Shown: one piece after another, positions 35,478 to 44,313 of the stretch
Numbering within the stretch: position 1 is the stretch's first letter
Layout of the letters: the number at the start of each line of letters is the position of its first letter
NCBI GenBank assembly: GCA_034927345.1
Contig: JAYFQE010000004.1
Span: forward strand, 124,001 to 188,000
Length of the DNA stretch: 64,000 bases
Source: JAYFQE01 sp034927345
GTDB lineage: Bacteria > Bacillota > Clostridia > Saccharofermentanales > UBA5734
Direction of reading: 5' to 3'
Made by a program: the position numbers and the translations under genes
The notes under the pieces: model-generated
The model's input: the letters and a program-made list of their open reading frames with translations, nothing else
The model's database searches: none
Told to the model about the DNA's origin: nothing

Positions 35478-36770
35478 ATGGCAGATATCATCAAAGCAGA
35501 TCTGGAATTCACGCGGGAACCTCTTTTGCAGCCTTTCGGCTTTAAGGGCGGTTATCTGAATGAATTATGGCAAGTCATATGCCAGGTCGAAGATAAAAAC
35601 GGTTGTATCGGGAACGGCTTGGGCGTGCAGAGCGTTCTCTGGTCAGATGCCGGCGTCTTTTCGTCTTTATCCCAATGCGGCGGTAATGCCGCCATGCTCA
35701 TGACCACCCAGTACGCTCTTTCACAGCTTATGGACAGATCCTTTGTCAGTCCGCCGGCTATGATTGACGCCATAACACCTTCCGTTTATGACTATGCCAA
35801 AAAAACTGCCATTGCCCCGGCCTTAAGAAAAACCTTCGCCCTGAATGCCATGGTCGGCCTTGATTTTGCTTTATGGCAATTATACGCCGGAGAAAACGGG
35901 ATTGATGATTTCGAGACGCTGACGAAAAATTTCACCAGCTCATTGACCTATCGTCATCAGACCTTGGGCGTCATCCCGCTGATCACCTATGGCATGCCTC
36001 TCGAACAAATCCACGAGCTGGCGCAAAGCGGCGTCTTTTTCTTTAAAATCAAACTCGGTCAGAATCCCGGCCGGCGCAATGATCCGGATGAAATGCTGGA
36101 GGCCGATAAAAAACGGATTCTGGAGGTTCATCATGCGCTGAAAAATTATACGACACCTTACACGGACAGCGGAAATCTTCTTTATTATTTTGACGCGAAC
36201 GGCCGGTATGATACGCGGGAGCGCTTCCTCAACCTACTTTATTATATGGCGTCCATTGATGTCCTTTCGCGTACGGTAATCCTGGAAGAACCTTTTCCGG
36301 AGGAGGCGCAGATCCCCGTATTTGACCTGCCCGTGAGAATTGCCGGCGATGAAAGCGCGCACAGCCCGGAGGACGTCAGACATCTGATCGATGATTTGGG
36401 ATACGGCGCGATTGCCTTGAAACCGATCGCCAAAACGCTGAGCGTAACGCTGCAAATGCTGGAAGAAGCCCATAAACGCGGAATACCGTGCTTTTGTGCC
36501 GATTTAACCGTAAATCCTTACATGAGCGACTGGAATAAAAATGTTGCCTGCCGCCTGGCTCCGCTGCCGGGGATGAAGACCGGCGTTGTTGAGTGCAACG
36601 GCGCGCAAAACTATCAAAACTGGCAGCAGCTGAAAACATGCCACCCGATCCCGGAAGCATCATGGCTGGAGCCGGTGCGCGGCGTATATCGTCTTGACGA
36701 CTTGTTCTATCGGAAAAGCGGGGGCATATTGCTGCCGCTTAGCCGCTACCAGTCATTTTTCCATTCATAA
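35478..36770 (+). CDS. Enolase-superfamily enzyme (mandelate racemase/muconate lactonizing type)
   Basis: A protein of 430 residues. Barrel residues are recognisable: KxK in FFFKIKLG (Lys190/192), metal ligands Asp239 in YFDANG, Glu271 in LEEPF and Asp291/Glu292 in AGDES, then Lys315 in ALKPIAK, which is the MLE-subgroup pattern. Members racemise, epimerise or dehydrate carboxylates by removing the alpha proton. Start 35478 has AAAGGA 6-7 nt upstream; the ATG at 35457 has none. It is larger than usual (430 against about 370 residues) with insertions around 90-130. The substrate is unknown, probably a sugar acid given its neighbours. Confidence 0.87.
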   Translation: MADIIKADLEFTREPLLQPFGFKGGYLNELWQVICQVEDKNGCIGNGLGVQSVLWSDAGVFSSLSQCGGNAAMLMTTQYALSQLMDRSFVSPPAMIDAITPSVYDYAKKTAIAPALRKTFALNAMVGLDFALWQLYAGENGIDDFETLTKNFTSSLTYRHQTLGVIPLITYGMPLEQIHELAQSGVFFFKIKLGQNPGRRNDPDEMLEADKKRILEVHHALKNYTTPYTDSGNLLYYFDANGRYDTRERFLNLLYYMASIDVLSRTVILEEPFPEEAQIPVFDLPVRIAGDESAHSPEDVRHLIDDLGYGAIALKPIAKTLSVTLQMLEEAHKRGIPCFCADLTVNPYMSDWNKNVACRLAPLPGMKTGVVECNGAQNYQNWQQLKTCHPIPEASWLEPVRGVYRLDDLFYRKSGGILLPLSRYQSFFHS

Positions 36771-36793
36771 TTGCCGCGGAAAGGACCTGACTC

Positions 36794-37825
36794 ATGAAGA
36801 GAACCGTTAATTTCGCCATCATCGGTTGTGGCATGATATCCAGATTCCATATTAAAGCCATCCAAGCGATTGACGATGCCAAATTGGTGGGCGTTTATGA
36901 CCAATTTTCTGAATTCTCGCAAAAAACAGCCCGTGAATACCAGACAAAAGCTTATGACACCTATGAGTCCTTATTAGCTGACAGAAAAATCGACGCCGTA
37001 AGCATTTGCACGCCAAGCGGCCTTCATGCAGAGCAAAGCTTGCAGGCGATCCAGGCCGGGAAGCATGTTCTTATTGAAAAACCGATTGCCTTATGCCTGG
37101 AGGACAGCGACAAGATCAGCGCGCTGGCCAGGGAAAAGGGCGTTCTGGTCGGCGTAGTGAGCCAGCTTCGCTTCAGCCGGGCTGTAAAGACAATGAAACA
37201 GGCTATTCAAGAAGGCGTGCTGGGTAAAATTGTCTCTGCCGATCTTTATATGAAGTATTTTCGTTCGCAACAATATTACGATCAGAATCCATGGCGCGGA
37301 ACCTGGGCGATGGACGGCGGCGGCGCCTTAATGAATCAAGGCATTCACGGAGTCGACCTGCTCCGCTATATCATGGGACCTTTGAAAAGTATTTCGGCAT
37401 GCGCCGGCACTCTGACGCGGCATATCGAAGTCGAGGATACATTGGCGGCTGTCGTTGAATATGCAAACGGCGCTTTAGGCGTTATCCAGGCCATGACCAG
37501 CGTCTATCCCGGTTACCCCCGCCGGCTGGAAATTAACGGAGAGCGCGGGACGATCATTCTCGAAGAAGATACCCTTGTTAAATGGGCGGTGGAGGGGCAG
37601 CCGTCCTGTGTAAAAGACGAAGACGCCACCCGGCGGAAATCCCATAATGATCCCGGAGAGATCGGCGTGGACGGCCATATCGAACAGTATAAAAATTTCA
37701 TCAGCGCTGTTCAGGGAGATGCGGCATTGCTCATCGATGATCTGGAAGGCCGTAAAACCCTCGAGATCATCATGAAAGCTTATGAATCATCCAGGCAAAA
37801 GAAAACCGTGTATTTCAACGAATAA
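36794..37825 (+). CDS. Gfo/Idh/MocA-family oxidoreductase
   Basis: A protein of 343 residues. It opens FAIIGCGMISRFH (Rossmann GxGxxS variant), then SICTPSGLHAEQ and the signature HVLIEKPIAL. The C-terminal domain has the conserved MNQGIHGVDLLRY with catalytic-type His/Asp. An NAD(P)-dependent sugar, inositol or sugar-acid dehydrogenase is expected. AAAGGA precedes the ATG, and it lies 23 bp after the enolase-superfamily gene. It is the most canonical of the three family members in this operon. Confidence 0.92.
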   Translation: MKRTVNFAIIGCGMISRFHIKAIQAIDDAKLVGVYDQFSEFSQKTAREYQTKAYDTYESLLADRKIDAVSICTPSGLHAEQSLQAIQAGKHVLIEKPIALCLEDSDKISALAREKGVLVGVVSQLRFSRAVKTMKQAIQEGVLGKIVSADLYMKYFRSQQYYDQNPWRGTWAMDGGGALMNQGIHGVDLLRYIMGPLKSISACAGTLTRHIEVEDTLAAVVEYANGALGVIQAMTSVYPGYPRRLEINGERGTIILEEDTLVKWAVEGQPSCVKDEDATRRKSHNDPGEIGVDGHIEQYKNFISAVQGDAALLIDDLEGRKTLEIIMKAYESSRQKKTVYFNE

Positions 37826-37870
37826 GCGACTAAACCTTAATATCGTTAACTTGAAGGAGTGAAGTAAAGT

Positions 37871-38809
37871 ATGATTCGAATTGGTGCTGTTACCATCGAT
37901 ACATCCCACCCTCTGGCTTTTGGCGGCGTGCTGGAGAAGGATCCCCGGGCAAAATATGTCGGCGTTTATCATGATTCCTTTCGCTCGGATGATGAAGTCG
38001 AGGGCTTCGTCAAACGGTTTGGTCTGGAAAAAAGGTGCCAAACGATCGAAGAACTGGCTGACATGTGCGATATCGGTTTTATTCACAGCTGTAACTGGGA
38101 TAAGCATCTGGCGTATGCCATGCCTTTTGTAAAAAGAGGGAAACCTGTTTTCATCGATAAGCCCCTGGTCGGGAATCTGGAAGATTGCCGTAAAATATCG
38201 GAACTGGTCCGCAAAGGCGCGGTTATTCTGGGCGCATCTTCTGTCCGTTACGCCGAGGAGATTGTTAAATTTATCGATACTCCGGTTGCGGAACGGGGCG
38301 AGATCATCAGCATTTTCGGGACTTCGGGCGTAGATGAATTTAATTACGGCATCCATGTGGTCGAGGGAATAGGCGCTCTGGCCGGCCATGCCGCAAAATC
38401 CGTTCAATTCCTGGGCCGCGGCGGCAAATCGGGCATGAACAGCGAAAGTTTCTACATTGATTTCGGCAATGGGACCAATGCGGTATATAATACTTTTATG
38501 GGTTGCTGGCAGCCTTTTGTCTTTACCGTGATGACCACCAAGACCACCTGTAACTTTGTCATCGATACCAGTAAAATATATCGTGCCCTTTTAGATGAAA
38601 TCATCTGTTTTATGGAAGGAAAACCCAATCGCATGGCGGCCATGCCCGCACTCCTCGATTCAGTGAAAATTATGCTGGCCGGCCGGATATCGCGGGCGCA
38701 GAACGGATTGGCAATAAATCTCAGCGATATACCGGATCATGACGAAGGCTACGACGGCCAGGCCTTTTTTAATGAATACAGCGCCGCTGCCAAAAAAATG
38801 TATTGTTAA
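37871..38809 (+). CDS. Gfo/Idh/MocA-like protein with degenerate cofactor motif
   Basis: A protein of 312 residues. The fold is suggested by VFIDKPLVGN (an EKP-motif relative with Asp for Glu), SCNWDKHL and the YGIHVVEGI helix. The N-terminus reads IGAVTIDTSHP, where the family GxGxxG should be, so nucleotide binding may be altered or lost. AAGGAG lies upstream of ATG 37871. It sits between a canonical family member and a nitrilase-like amidase, so it may be a subunit or act on the same substrate. Confidence in the family is moderate to good; in a redox function it is lower. Confidence 0.72.
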   Translation: MIRIGAVTIDTSHPLAFGGVLEKDPRAKYVGVYHDSFRSDDEVEGFVKRFGLEKRCQTIEELADMCDIGFIHSCNWDKHLAYAMPFVKRGKPVFIDKPLVGNLEDCRKISELVRKGAVILGASSVRYAEEIVKFIDTPVAERGEIISIFGTSGVDEFNYGIHVVEGIGALAGHAAKSVQFLGRGGKSGMNSESFYIDFGNGTNAVYNTFMGCWQPFVFTVMTTKTTCNFVIDTSKIYRALLDEIICFMEGKPNRMAAMPALLDSVKIMLAGRISRAQNGLAINLSDIPDHDEGYDGQAFFNEYSAAAKKMYC

Positions 38810-38839
38810 GCGTGTTTTGATAGAAAGGAAGGTATCCAG

Positions 38840-39784
38840 ATGGCAAGATATGTCAAGATCAGTTCCATAGCGCCGCATCCGCATGAAATGAGTCCGGAAA
38901 AGGACCTGAACGCTTGTGTCGACGAGATGATCGGGCATTGGGATACATGGCTGGAAAAAGTGCTCTGCGATCATCCCGACCTGGTTGTTCTTCCGGAAGC
39001 TTGTGACCGCGCGCCGAATTTTACCATGGATCGCCGGCAGGAATATTATAAAGTCCGCGGCGATCGGATTCTTCACCACTTTATGGATGTGGCAAAAACA
39101 CATCGATGTAACATCGCCTATTCGGCTGCCCGGCTGCTGCCGGACGGCACATACAGAAATTCGACACAATTCATCAACCGCCGGGGTGAACTCGACGGCA
39201 TCTACAACAAGAACCATTTGGTTGATGCCGAATACCTGGCCGGGCATATTCTTTACGGCAAGGACGCTCCGATCATTCAAACCGACTTCGGCAAGGTGGC
39301 GGGCGCCATTTGCTTTGATTTGAATTTCAGCGAGCTGCGGGAAAAATATGAGCAGTCTCATCCGGAATTGCTGGTCTTTTCATCCATGTATCATGGCGGC
39401 CTGATGCAGAATTACTGGGCTTATGCCTGCCGTTCATACTTTGTCGGCAGCGTGGCCGGCGATCAGTGCACAGTGATCAACCCGCTTGGCGATCTTATTG
39501 CCCAGTCGACGAATTATTATCCCTTTGTAACCGCAGATATTAATCTGGATTATAAAGTCATTCATATTGATTACAACGGCGATAAATTTAACGCTGCAAA
39601 AAAGAAGTACGGCAATAAAATTAAAATTTACGACCCCGGTCATGTCGGCGCGGTACTCGTGACAAGCGAATCAAATGAATTTACCATGGACGATATTGTC
39701 AAAGAATACGGTATCGAAATCTGGGACGATTATTATGCGCGCGCCATGGCTGAACGCCATATGCCGGGTCATATTGAACCGTAA
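38840..39784 (+). CDS. Carbon-nitrogen hydrolase (nitrilase superfamily)
   Basis: A protein of 314 residues. The Glu-Lys-Cys triad is visible: VVLPEACDR (Glu), YNKNHL (Lys) and GAICFDLNF (Cys). The family hydrolyses amides, N-carbamoyl compounds or nitriles; in most members with an Asp/Asn-rich cysteine loop like this it is an amidase. It is the fifth gene of the operon, implying that the catabolised compound contains an amide or similar C-N bond. AAAGGAAGG is found upstream of the ATG. There is no signal peptide, so it is cytosolic. Confidence 0.9.
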   Translation: MARYVKISSIAPHPHEMSPEKDLNACVDEMIGHWDTWLEKVLCDHPDLVVLPEACDRAPNFTMDRRQEYYKVRGDRILHHFMDVAKTHRCNIAYSAARLLPDGTYRNSTQFINRRGELDGIYNKNHLVDAEYLAGHILYGKDAPIIQTDFGKVAGAICFDLNFSELREKYEQSHPELLVFSSMYHGGLMQNYWAYACRSYFVGSVAGDQCTVINPLGDLIAQSTNYYPFVTADINLDYKVIHIDYNGDKFNAAKKKYGNKIKIYDPGHVGAVLVTSESNEFTMDDIVKEYGIEIWDDYYARAMAERHMPGHIEP

Positions 39785-39824
39785 GATGAATAAGAATCAG
39801 AAAAAGACATAAAGGAGAAAAATG

Positions 39825-40838
39825 ATGCAAAACAAAGCGAGAATCGGCGTTATCGGATGCGGCGGCATGGCGAACAGCGTTCATTTGCCCAGTCTGTCGG
39901 AATTGGAGCATTGCGAACTGGTTGCCGTTTGCGATCTGATCGAAGAAAAAGTTCAGGCGGCGGCCAGACAGTACCATGTTGCCAAAGCTTATCTGTCCTA
40001 TCCGGAAATGCTGAAAAACGAAAAGCTGGACGGCGTTGTCTGCCTGGTTGAACCGGACAGAATGTACCGGGTCGTGTATGACTGCCTGAACGCCGGGCTG
40101 CATGTCATGATGGAAAAACCGGCCGGCATCAATGCTTATCAGTCCGATTCCCTGGCCAGAACCGCGGAAAAGAACGGGAAGAACCTGGCCGTCGCCATGA
40201 ACCGCCGGCATATCCCGCTTATACAATATGTCTTGAAAACCATGAAGGAATTGACGCCGATCACTCAGGTCGACGGCGTATTCATCAAGAGCAGCGACAT
40301 TGCGAACGGCTGGCATTATATGAATGCTTTCGTGTCTGACATTATCCATGCCGTTGACCTGATTCGCTATCTGGCCGGATCGGAACCGGAGAAAGCCGCA
40401 ACTGTGGCCGCCCGCCATAACAGCCCGGTCGACAATGCCTGGAGCAGCGTCATCCGGTTTGAAAACGGCATCACCGGAACCTTGAAAGCCAATTACCAGA
40501 CCGCCGGACGGGTACACACTTTTGAAATTCACGGCCCCAAGGCCAGCGCCTTCATTAATTTGGGCTTTGGTTCGGAAGCGTGCGAAGCAACGATCCTTCA
40601 CGCGTCGGGCAAGAGCATTTATTCTTTGGCTTCCGCGGGCGTCAGCGGACCGGCGTGCGATAAAATTGACGGCATGGAACTGGCCGGCAGCAAAAAGTTT
40701 TATCAATACTGCGGTTTCAAGCAAGAAAACGCCGACTTTGTGAACAGCATCCTGCAGGGCACCGCTCCGCTGTGCACGATCGCCGACGCCGCCAAAAGCA
40801 TGCATATGGCCGAAATGCTTCTCGACAGCGCGATCTGA
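39825..40838 (+). CDS. Gfo/Idh/MocA-family oxidoreductase
   Basis: A protein of 337 residues. GVIGCGGMANSVH is the Rossmann motif and HVMMEKPAGI the signature; DIIHAVDLIRYL is the conserved helix of the substrate domain. It is the last gene of the plus-strand operon and is followed by a terminator at 40897. Two adjacent ATGs exist (39822 and 39825); AGGAG is 7 nt from the second and 4 from the first, so 39825 is chosen. An open frame of 368 codons on the opposite strand is a shadow of this gene. The substrate is unknown. Confidence 0.92.
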   Translation: MQNKARIGVIGCGGMANSVHLPSLSELEHCELVAVCDLIEEKVQAAARQYHVAKAYLSYPEMLKNEKLDGVVCLVEPDRMYRVVYDCLNAGLHVMMEKPAGINAYQSDSLARTAEKNGKNLAVAMNRRHIPLIQYVLKTMKELTPITQVDGVFIKSSDIANGWHYMNAFVSDIIHAVDLIRYLAGSEPEKAATVAARHNSPVDNAWSSVIRFENGITGTLKANYQTAGRVHTFEIHGPKASAFINLGFGSEACEATILHASGKSIYSLASAGVSGPACDKIDGMELAGSKKFYQYCGFKQENADFVNSILQGTAPLCTIADAAKSMHMAEMLLDSAI

Positions 40839-40896
40839 TCTGTGGCATTTATAAACCGGATTGCCAGACCCTTGATGAATAAAGATCGAGATGAAT

Positions 40897-40933
40897 AAAG
40901 CCCTGGAACGTTTACCGGCGTTCCAGGGCTTTT
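40897..40933 (+). terminator. Terminator of the catabolic operon
   Basis: AAAGCCCTGGAACG (40897-40910) pairs perfectly with CGTTCCAGGGCTTT around an 8-nt loop and ends in TTTT, 58 bp after the last gene. Confidence 0.85.
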
Positions 40934-41016
40934 GCCTGCCGGCCGCGGCCGAGCGGAAATCTTAATGCGGCCGCGGATGAAAACACAGTATTTCATAAAT
41001 GTTCATGATTTATCTC

Positions 41017-41045
41017 TTGCTATCGGTTGCATCATACCCTATCAT
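41017..41045 (+). promoter_or_regulatory. Promoter of the MarR/fusion operon
   Basis: TTGCTA (41017-41022), 17 bp, TATCAT (41040-41045). The start point would be near 41052, just before the palindrome at 41060. Confidence 0.55.
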
Positions 41046-41059
41046 TAACAACATTAATA

Positions 41060-41074
41060 ATTAACACTGTTAAT
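41060..41074 (+). promoter_or_regulatory. Palindromic operator, likely MarR site
   Basis: ATTAACA-C-TGTTAAT is a perfect 7-bp inverted repeat with a 1-bp centre, placed just past the predicted transcription start. A half-site TTAACA occurs at 41045-41050. The position fits autorepression by the MarR protein encoded next. Confidence 0.6.
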
Positions 41075-41116
41075 ATACGACCGGTAAATCATCAAACGGA
41101 GGGCCATAAGACGGCC

Positions 41117-41536
41117 ATGAAAGAAATTGAACTCAGGAAGCGCCTGACTGATACATTAAGCAAGCTTTATGGCATGAATACGCTTACTCGTCTGGAAGAA
41201 TTCTGGCAAGGAGAACAGCGCGTTCTCTATTATTTATGCCAGCATGAAGGCGGCGAGATCAACCCGTCGGCATTAAGCCATGACCTGCATGTGTCAAGAG
41301 CCAGAATCACAACGGCTCTGACCGCTCTTCGTAAAAAAGGCTATATCACGATGGAGCTGTGTCAAAAGGACCGCCGCCGCATGCGCGTTATCATGACAGA
41401 AAACGGCAGGCATTATATCAATGCGAAACAAGCGGAAATAGAAGCAGGCTTTGACCGATTGATAGGCGGATTAGGAGAAAACGAAACGCTTAAATTCATT
41501 GAATTAATTCAAAAATCAATAGATATAATGAACTAG
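41117..41536 (+). CDS. MarR-family transcriptional regulator
   Basis: A protein of 139 residues. The winged helix is clear: ALSHDLHVSRARITTALTALRKKGYI, then the wing KDRRRMRVIMTENG. MarR proteins repress nearby genes and are released by small acids or phenolics. The palindrome at 41060-41074 upstream is the probable site, controlling this gene and the ligase-ACP-acyltransferase gene 75 bp downstream. Start 41117 is the first residue matching MarR N-termini; GGAGGG is 14 nt away, rather distant, and an ATG at 41027 lies in the promoter. Confidence 0.87.
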   Translation: MKEIELRKRLTDTLSKLYGMNTLTRLEEFWQGEQRVLYYLCQHEGGEINPSALSHDLHVSRARITTALTALRKKGYITMELCQKDRRRMRVIMTENGRHYINAKQAEIEAGFDRLIGGLGENETLKFIELIQKSIDIMN

Positions 41537-41611
41537 GGAATTAAGCTAAACGACGATAAAACAGAAGAAGTCTGCAGAAAGACCAGCCAGATACAAGAGG
41601 GAAAACACGGC

Positions 41612-44170
41612 ATGAACATTTATGAACTGATCAAAAAAAACAATCAAAACCATCCCGGCAAGACAGCGCTTTCCATCATGAATGAGCGCCATGAGATTCG
41701 GAAATATACTTATGCGGAACTCTTTGCTGAAGTTGATCTTCTTGCGGGACAATTAACCGGAACAGGCCTGACCGGCGGAGACCGGATCGCCCTGGCGGCA
41801 GAAAACATGCCTGAGTGGAATATTGCTCTTTTGGCGATTCACAAGATAAGCTGTACGGCTGTTTTACTCGACGCGACCCTTTTGCCGGCCGATCTGGTCC
41901 GGCAGATCGACAGATCCGATGTGCGCTGCATCCTTGCTTCACCGCGGATGATCGGCAAATTGGGAGCGCTCGTCCCTTCGGAGTTGCCGCTCCTTGATCT
42001 GGCAAACCACGGCGAACCTTATTTAAGCGGCCCGGGCGGCAGGACATCGTTGCGTCCGACCCCGGACGGCGATGAAACCATTGCGGCCATCATCTTTTCG
42101 TCAGGAACGACCAGGGCGGCTGCCGGCATCATGCACAGCCATGAATCTTTAATCAAGTCAACCCTGATGTGTGCGGAAAACAATCACTTAACATCAGAGG
42201 GCAAATATCTTGCCGTGGTTCCCAACAGCCATATTTACGGATTGATCTGCTCTGTTCTGGGGCCGATGATCCTGGGCGCTGATGTCTTTTTCATCGAACA
42301 AAATACGCCGGCTGCTTTAAAAGCTGCTTTTGCAGAATATAAGCCGACCATTTTTACCTGTGTGCCAAGAATATTTGAACTCTTTAAGTCCGAGGCCGGC
42401 AAAAAAATCGCCGCCGATTCCAAAACCAAACGGCTTTTCGATTTCTTCTTTCCAATCTGCCTGTCTCTTCGCTTAAAAACCGGCATAAACTTAGGAAGAA
42501 TAATTTTCAAGAGCATTCATCAGGCCTTCGGCGGCAAAATTGAGATCTTCTGTTCGGCCGGCGCGCCGATGGATAAAGAAACGGCGGATTTCTATATCGG
42601 AACCGGTTTCAATATGCTGCTGACTTATGGAGCAACAGAAACCAATATCCCGACCCTTGGCAACCGGGGCCGGATGTTGACCACCGATTCCTGCGGTCAG
42701 CCTTATCCGGCTGTGACGGTCAAAATAAGCGAATCCGGTGAACTCCTGATCAAGTCTCCCTTTATGATGAAAGGGTATTTTAAAGAACCTGAACTGACAA
42801 AACAGGCATTCGAAGACGGCTGGTTTAAAACCGGCGACCTGTGCCAACGCAACGCTCAGGGCAATTACACGATCATCGGCCGCAGTAAAGAGAATATTGT
42901 TTTAGCTTCAGGTAAAAAAGTCATTCCGGAGGATCTGGAAAAAGCCTATGCTGCTATTTCCGGCATAAAAGACATGGCCATATGCGCCGTTCCGGCAGAA
43001 GCCGCGAGTTATGATGAAATTCACGCGTTTTTGGTTAGAAATGAGCAAACGGCCGATACGGACACCATAATCCAGGCCATCCATGAACGCGCAACAGAAT
43101 TGCCATCCCATATGAAAATCGTTCAAATACACTTTATCGATGAAATCCCCAGAACTTCTATGCAAAAGCCGAAACGGTATTTGCTGAAGAAAATTGCCGC
43201 GGACGAGAACGCCAATCGGGCCGCGATACAGGCGGCATCGGCGCCTCAGGAACCCGTTGATATCGAACAGACCGTTATCCGGATGATCGCCGAAGCCGGA
43301 CAACTGGATCGCCGTGTTGTTACGATGGATACCAAACCTTTTTCAAGTTTGGGCATGGATTCCTTGAACGCGATAGAATTGTCCATCCAGATAGAGAATC
43401 AATATGGCATCCGGATTGATCAGAGCATCAGCAAGAACATGACGGTGGCCGAGCTGGTCGCCCTGGTTAAAACACCCGGTGCAAAAACGCCGGATTCCAC
43501 TGATGCAAGCCTCTATCCTCAAAGGAAACAACTAAGCGATTACCGGCTGTTCAGGCATTTTTGCAAACTGGCCCGCTTCTTTTATAAAATTACTGTTTCC
43601 AACGATAAGGTTATTCCGAATGACAGCGGATTTATTCTGTGTGCTAACCATGTGTCAAATTTCGATTATCTCTGGTTGACCATTAATTTTACCCGCCAGC
43701 GTTTTGATAAATTTTGCTGTATGGCTAAACAAGAACTTTTGAATAAATCCCGTTTCAGCAGGACTTTATCGCACATCTGCGGCATGATCCCGGTCGATCG
43801 CGCCAACGTTCATATCGAAACGATGAAGTGCTGTCAACGCCAACTGAAAGAACAATGGGGCTTATTGATCCACCCGGAAGGCACCCGCAGCGAAACAGGC
43901 GAGCTGGGCCAGTTTAAGAAGGGCGCCGCTGTTCTGGCCATTGAAACGAATGTGCCGATTATACCGGCCTATATCCATGGCGCGTATGACGTATATCCCA
44001 AAGGCAGCAAGCTGCCAAAACTATTTAATGTCCGAAAAATGAGAAAATATGCTGTGTCGGTTATTTATGGCAATCCTATTTTCCCTCATGGCCAGACAGC
44101 CGAGTATTTGATCAACCAAGTAAAAGAATCAATCCTGACTTTAAAAAGCGATTATGCTAAGGCGCATTAA
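41612..44170 (+). CDS. Fused AMP-ligase / acyl carrier / PlsC-type acyltransferase
   Basis: A protein of 852 residues with three domains. An ANL ligase (about 1-530) has FSSGTTRAAAGIMHS (P-loop), LLTYGATETN, WFKTGDLCQ and GRSKENIVLASGKKVIPEDLE. A carrier domain (about 550-620) has LGMDSLNAIE with the phosphopantetheine Ser584. A PlsC-type acyltransferase (about 650-840) has NHVSNFD (His680, the HxxxxD motif) and HPEGTRSE (Glu756). It could activate a fatty acid, hold it as a thioester and transfer it to a lysolipid or other alcohol, all in one chain; E. coli Aas fuses only ligase and acyltransferase. Regulated by the upstream MarR gene. GAGGG precedes the ATG. Confidence 0.88.
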   Translation: MNIYELIKKNNQNHPGKTALSIMNERHEIRKYTYAELFAEVDLLAGQLTGTGLTGGDRIALAAENMPEWNIALLAIHKISCTAVLLDATLLPADLVRQIDRSDVRCILASPRMIGKLGALVPSELPLLDLANHGEPYLSGPGGRTSLRPTPDGDETIAAIIFSSGTTRAAAGIMHSHESLIKSTLMCAENNHLTSEGKYLAVVPNSHIYGLICSVLGPMILGADVFFIEQNTPAALKAAFAEYKPTIFTCVPRIFELFKSEAGKKIAADSKTKRLFDFFFPICLSLRLKTGINLGRIIFKSIHQAFGGKIEIFCSAGAPMDKETADFYIGTGFNMLLTYGATETNIPTLGNRGRMLTTDSCGQPYPAVTVKISESGELLIKSPFMMKGYFKEPELTKQAFEDGWFKTGDLCQRNAQGNYTIIGRSKENIVLASGKKVIPEDLEKAYAAISGIKDMAICAVPAEAASYDEIHAFLVRNEQTADTDTIIQAIHERATELPSHMKIVQIHFIDEIPRTSMQKPKRYLLKKIAADENANRAAIQAASAPQEPVDIEQTVIRMIAEAGQLDRRVVTMDTKPFSSLGMDSLNAIELSIQIENQYGIRIDQSISKNMTVAELVALVKTPGAKTPDSTDASLYPQRKQLSDYRLFRHFCKLARFFYKITVSNDKVIPNDSGFILCANHVSNFDYLWLTINFTRQRFDKFCCMAKQELLNKSRFSRTLSHICGMIPVDRANVHIETMKCCQRQLKEQWGLLIHPEGTRSETGELGQFKKGAAVLAIETNVPIIPAYIHGAYDVYPKGSKLPKLFNVRKMRKYAVSVIYGNPIFPHGQTAEYLINQVKESILTLKSDYAKAH

Positions 44171-44218
44171 GCATAGCGACTTGTTTCAAAAATTTGTATC
44201 ATAAAGTTCTGCCGACTA

Positions 44219-44247
44219 TTTACATCTCCCGGAACGCGTGATATGAT
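44219..44247 (+). promoter_or_regulatory. Sigma-A promoter for the CxxC membrane protein
   Basis: TTTACA (44219-44224), exactly 17 bp, TATGAT (44242-44247), about 65 bp before ATG 44314. Confidence 0.65.
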
Positions 44248-44313
44248 TCAAATGTCCGTATCTATAAATTAACAAACGATCCAACCCATAAAGCTTGAGG
44301 AGATGCAGACTAT

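Noticed and set aside
39699..40805. 368-codon open frame on the minus strand
   Set aside because: It lies opposite the Gfo/Idh/MocA gene at 39825, shows no family features and has low-complexity, Phe/Arg/Gln-rich sequence typical of an antisense shadow.
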